From positions 1 to 6,192 of the forward strand of contig JAISXE010000294.1 of NCBI GenBank assembly GCA_031270615.1: a stretch of DNA of 6,192 nt, given 5' to 3'. The notes under the pieces are model-generated. The model had not been told where the DNA came from. It searched no databases and was given only the letters and a program-made list of their open reading frames with translations. Positions within the stretch are counted from its first letter, which is position 1. Every line of letters starts with the position of its first letter. This DNA is from Spirochaetia bacterium (GTDB taxonomy: Bacteria; Spirochaetota; Spirochaetia; DTKZ01). A program made the translations under genes and the position numbers. Shown one piece after another: positions 4,136 to 6,192 of this stretch.

Positions 4136-6192
4136 CTAAAACACCAGCTCCAGCCACGCCCCCGCGACACGGACCGTCCGCATGACAAACTCCCTTTTCC
4201 CCTGGCGCAGGCGCGCCTGGCCGCCCCTGCGAAAGCCGCGGCCGATAAAAAGGGGCGGCCTGAAACCCGCGTAGGCGGCCCGATCCTTTTGCCCCTCCAC
4301 CCAGGGAAGGACAAACAAAAGGCGCGGCACCCGAGACGCGAAAAAAGCCGCCGCCCGGCCATTCGCGCAGTACAGGCCATAGTCGATAAAAAATTCCACG
4401 CGGGGATCCCCGGCAAAAGTTTCCGCAAGCCCCAGATGCCCCGCGTTGCACAGGCCCAGCACGCAGCGGGCGTTTTTGTCTTCCGCCAGCGTTTTGCGGA
4501 CAAAGGCGCAAACGCCGCGCAGGTATGAAGCGGCCCCGCCGAAAAGAACCGGCGCGAGCGGGATGTAGGTTCTGCCCTCCCCGCCGGTAAAAAGCTTCTC
4601 TCTTTTCAGCGCCTCCGGGTCGGCGGCAAAAGGCAGGCCGCAGGAGGCGTCCTCCAGCTTTGCCCTCAGCGGGAAACCGCCGCCGTTTGGGGCCTGGCCT
4701 TCCGCCGCCCCGCCCCCCAGCACGGAGGCTTTTCTCGCCTCCCGCGCCGCGGCGTAGTGCTCTTCGAGCCTTGCATAGAGGTCCCTGCGCAGGGCTTTCA
4801 AAACGCTGGGGTTCAGGTAAACCCCCTCAGGCGGAAGGCCGCTTTCGTTTTGGAAACCCGGCTCTCCCGCGGCGGCAAAACGCGAATCCTCCGGCGGCGC
4901 GAGGTAGGCGGCGATGATATCCGCAAAAGGCCGCGGCCTGCGCGCCGCCTGCGGCAGCACGGGAAAGACCGCGCAAAAAACCCCAAAATGAAGCGCGGGA
5001 TTTTCCGCTTCCGCCCTGGCTTCAAGCCCCTGGGGCAAAAGCCTGAAACAAAGACGCAGGCCCAGGCGCTTGCGCGGAAGCCTCCGCGAAACCACGGGAA
5101 GCCGGCTGTCGTGCGAGGAAATCTTCCGCAGCTCGGTTCCCGCCGGGACTTCCGGGCCGGGCAGACATACAAGCTGGCCGGCCCGGGCAAAATTGGCCTT
5201 TTTCCCGCCCAGGGACATTTCGCCCACCGCAAAGGGGCGCGGGCTGCCATCCCCCGCAAAATACAAAAGGCCGTCCCGCACGGCAAGCTTTGTCGCCAGC
5301 CGCAAGGCAAAACCCTTCCCCCCCGGCGGGCTTTCGGCCCTTCCGGCGAAAACGCCGATATGGCCTGGGTAGAGGGTGTTGATTGTCTGCCGGTCCCCGC
5401 CTTCAAGGAAACCCGTCCCCGAAGCGCGGGAAAAAATGACACGGCTTTTTTCCAGAAGGGCCTCCCGCTCTTCTTCGCTTCCGCCGTCAAGAACGGCGCG
5501 GTAGTACGCCGTTACCGCGGCAACCCATTCGGGGCTTTTCATGCGGCCCTCGATTTTCAGGGCGCGTATGCCCAGGTCCCGCAGGCGCAGGACATATTCG
5601 CCCAGGCACAGATCGCCGCGCGAAAAAAAGCAGCTTGGCGTTTCCGCGCCACCCCCGCCCTCCACCGCATAGCGGCTCCGGCAAAGCTGGGCGCATTCCC
5701 CTCGGTTGCCGGATCTGAGCGCAAGCATGCCCGAAGCGAGGCACAGCCCGGAGAACGAATAGCACAGCGCGCCGTGGATAAAAACTTCCAGTTCGGTTTC
5801 AGGGCACTCCTCGCGGATGCGGCCAATCTCCTCCAGCGTCAGCTCGCGCGCCAGTATAACCCTCCCCACCCCCTCGCCGGCAAGAAACCGCACCCCCTCC
5901 GCGTTATGGACGCCCATCTGGGTAGAAGCGTGGACAGGTATGCCGCTGAAATGTTTCCTGGCGATTTCAAGAAGGCCATAATCCTGGATGATGAACGCAT
6001 CGACATTCAGGGCCGCAAGATCGTAGAGGAGATCCACAGCCGCAGGAAGCTCCTCGTCGGTCAGAAGGGTGTTCACGGCGGCGTACACCCGCTTTCCCCC
6101 GGACTCCGCCAGGCTCTTGATGCGCGCGAACTCCTCCAGGCTGAAATTCCTCGCCGCCTTGCGCGCCGAGAAAGCGGCAAGCCCCAAATACA
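4136..6192 (-). CDS. U32-family protein, long RlhA-like type, probable RNA hydroxylation enzyme (5' partial)
   Basis: The frame runs off the right edge. The TTG at 6187 is preceded by an in-frame Tyr, and Y-L-G-L-x-x-FSAR is the usual U32 core strand, so about 25-30 residues are missing. It stops at TAG 4138-4136. Counting from that TTG (683 aa): VHASTQMGVHN at 85-95; the U32 signature EVFIHGALC....GLC from 134, with C142, C149, C165 and C169 (C-x6-C-x15-C-x3-C) in SGNRGECAQLCR; then DLC (194) and the conserved KIEGRMKSPEWV (211-222). Residues about 270-500 look like the middle region of RlhA-like members, including LNPSVLKALRRDLYARLEE. The last 180 residues resemble a degenerate second barrel. 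Although named peptidases, characterised bacterial members (RlhA, TrhP) hydroxylate 23S rRNA or tRNA with an Fe-S cluster and prephenate-linked input. A cytosolic RNA-modification role is therefore inferred; the exact target is unknown. Confidence 0.9.
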   Translation of the reverse strand, partial: YLGLAAFSARKAARNFSLEEFARIKSLAESGGKRVYAAVNTLLTDEELPAAVDLLYDLAALNVDAFIIQDYGLLEIARKHFSGIPVHASTQMGVHNAEGVRFLAGEGVGRVILARELTLEEIGRIREECPETELEVFIHGALCYSFSGLCLASGMLALRSGNRGECAQLCRSRYAVEGGGGAETPSCFFSRGDLCLGEYVLRLRDLGIRALKIEGRMKSPEWVAAVTAYYRAVLDGGSEEEREALLEKSRVIFSRASGTGFLEGGDRQTINTLYPGHIGVFAGRAESPPGGKGFALRLATKLAVRDGLLYFAGDGSPRPFAVGEMSLGGKKANFARAGQLVCLPGPEVPAGTELRKISSHDSRLPVVSRRLPRKRLGLRLCFRLLPQGLEARAEAENPALHFGVFCAVFPVLPQAARRPRPFADIIAAYLAPPEDSRFAAAGEPGFQNESGLPPEGVYLNPSVLKALRRDLYARLEEHYAAAREARKASVLGGGAAEGQAPNGGGFPLRAKLEDASCGLPFAADPEALKREKLFTGGEGRTYIPLAPVLFGGAASYLRGVCAFVRKTLAEDKNARCVLGLCNAGHLGLAETFAGDPRVEFFIDYGLYCANGRAAAFFASRVPRLLFVLPWVEGQKDRAAYAGFRPPLFIGRGFRRGGQARLRQGKREFVMRTVRVAGAWLELVF

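Noticed and set aside
3538..4503. A 321-codon minus-strand open frame covering most of the spacer and the 3' end of the U32 gene
   Set aside because: Its first part is an out-of-frame shadow of the U32 gene. The rest runs through palindromes and direct repeats, with Arg/Gly/Ala-rich composition, no domain and no ribosome site I could support. High GC alone makes such frames common.
4113..6187. Many long frames opposite or beside the U32 gene, such as + 5070-5372 and - 4813-5490
   Set aside because: They are alternative-frame shadows of a gene with clear conserved U32 motifs, with low-complexity Arg/Pro-rich translations.

Overview
The window holds the 3' part of a large surface-protein gene on the + strand (2-3406) and, convergent to it, the greater part of a U32-family gene on the - strand (4136-6192). 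A 729-bp spacer packed with hairpins lies between them. Both genes run off the window: the surface protein lacks its N-terminus (and any signal peptide), and the U32 protein lacks roughly its first 25-30 residues.

The host is most likely a GC-rich spirochete of the Treponema type, perhaps from an insect gut. This is inference. It rests on the large exported protein with SbsA-like Ig modules and a FlgD-like C-terminal domain ending in a GIYFVRV...RKVMVVK type tail, found next to a long U32 protein. No rRNA, tRNA or diagnostic marker confirms it. GC is about 64% in most of the surface gene (230/360 by hand count at 2101-2460) but only about 49% in its first 360 bases (175/360).

Layout: (1) 2-3406, cell-surface or secreted multidomain protein; (2) 3420-3450, a plausible terminator for it; (3) 3445-4090, a dense series of palindromes, direct repeats and two inverted end modules that share one architecture (CGGAAAGCCCG, then a T-run, a GC-rich stem-loop and an A-run). 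It looks like a mobile or dispersed intergenic element, or a structured RNA, rather than coding DNA; (4) 3512-3534, a strong minus-strand terminator that would stop transcripts coming from the U32 side; (5) 4136-6192, a U32 protein of the long RlhA-like type, with the conserved Cys cluster, predicted to act in RNA hydroxylation rather than proteolysis.

The two genes show no functional link. They are convergent neighbours separated by the repeat-rich spacer, which is the most unusual part of the window.
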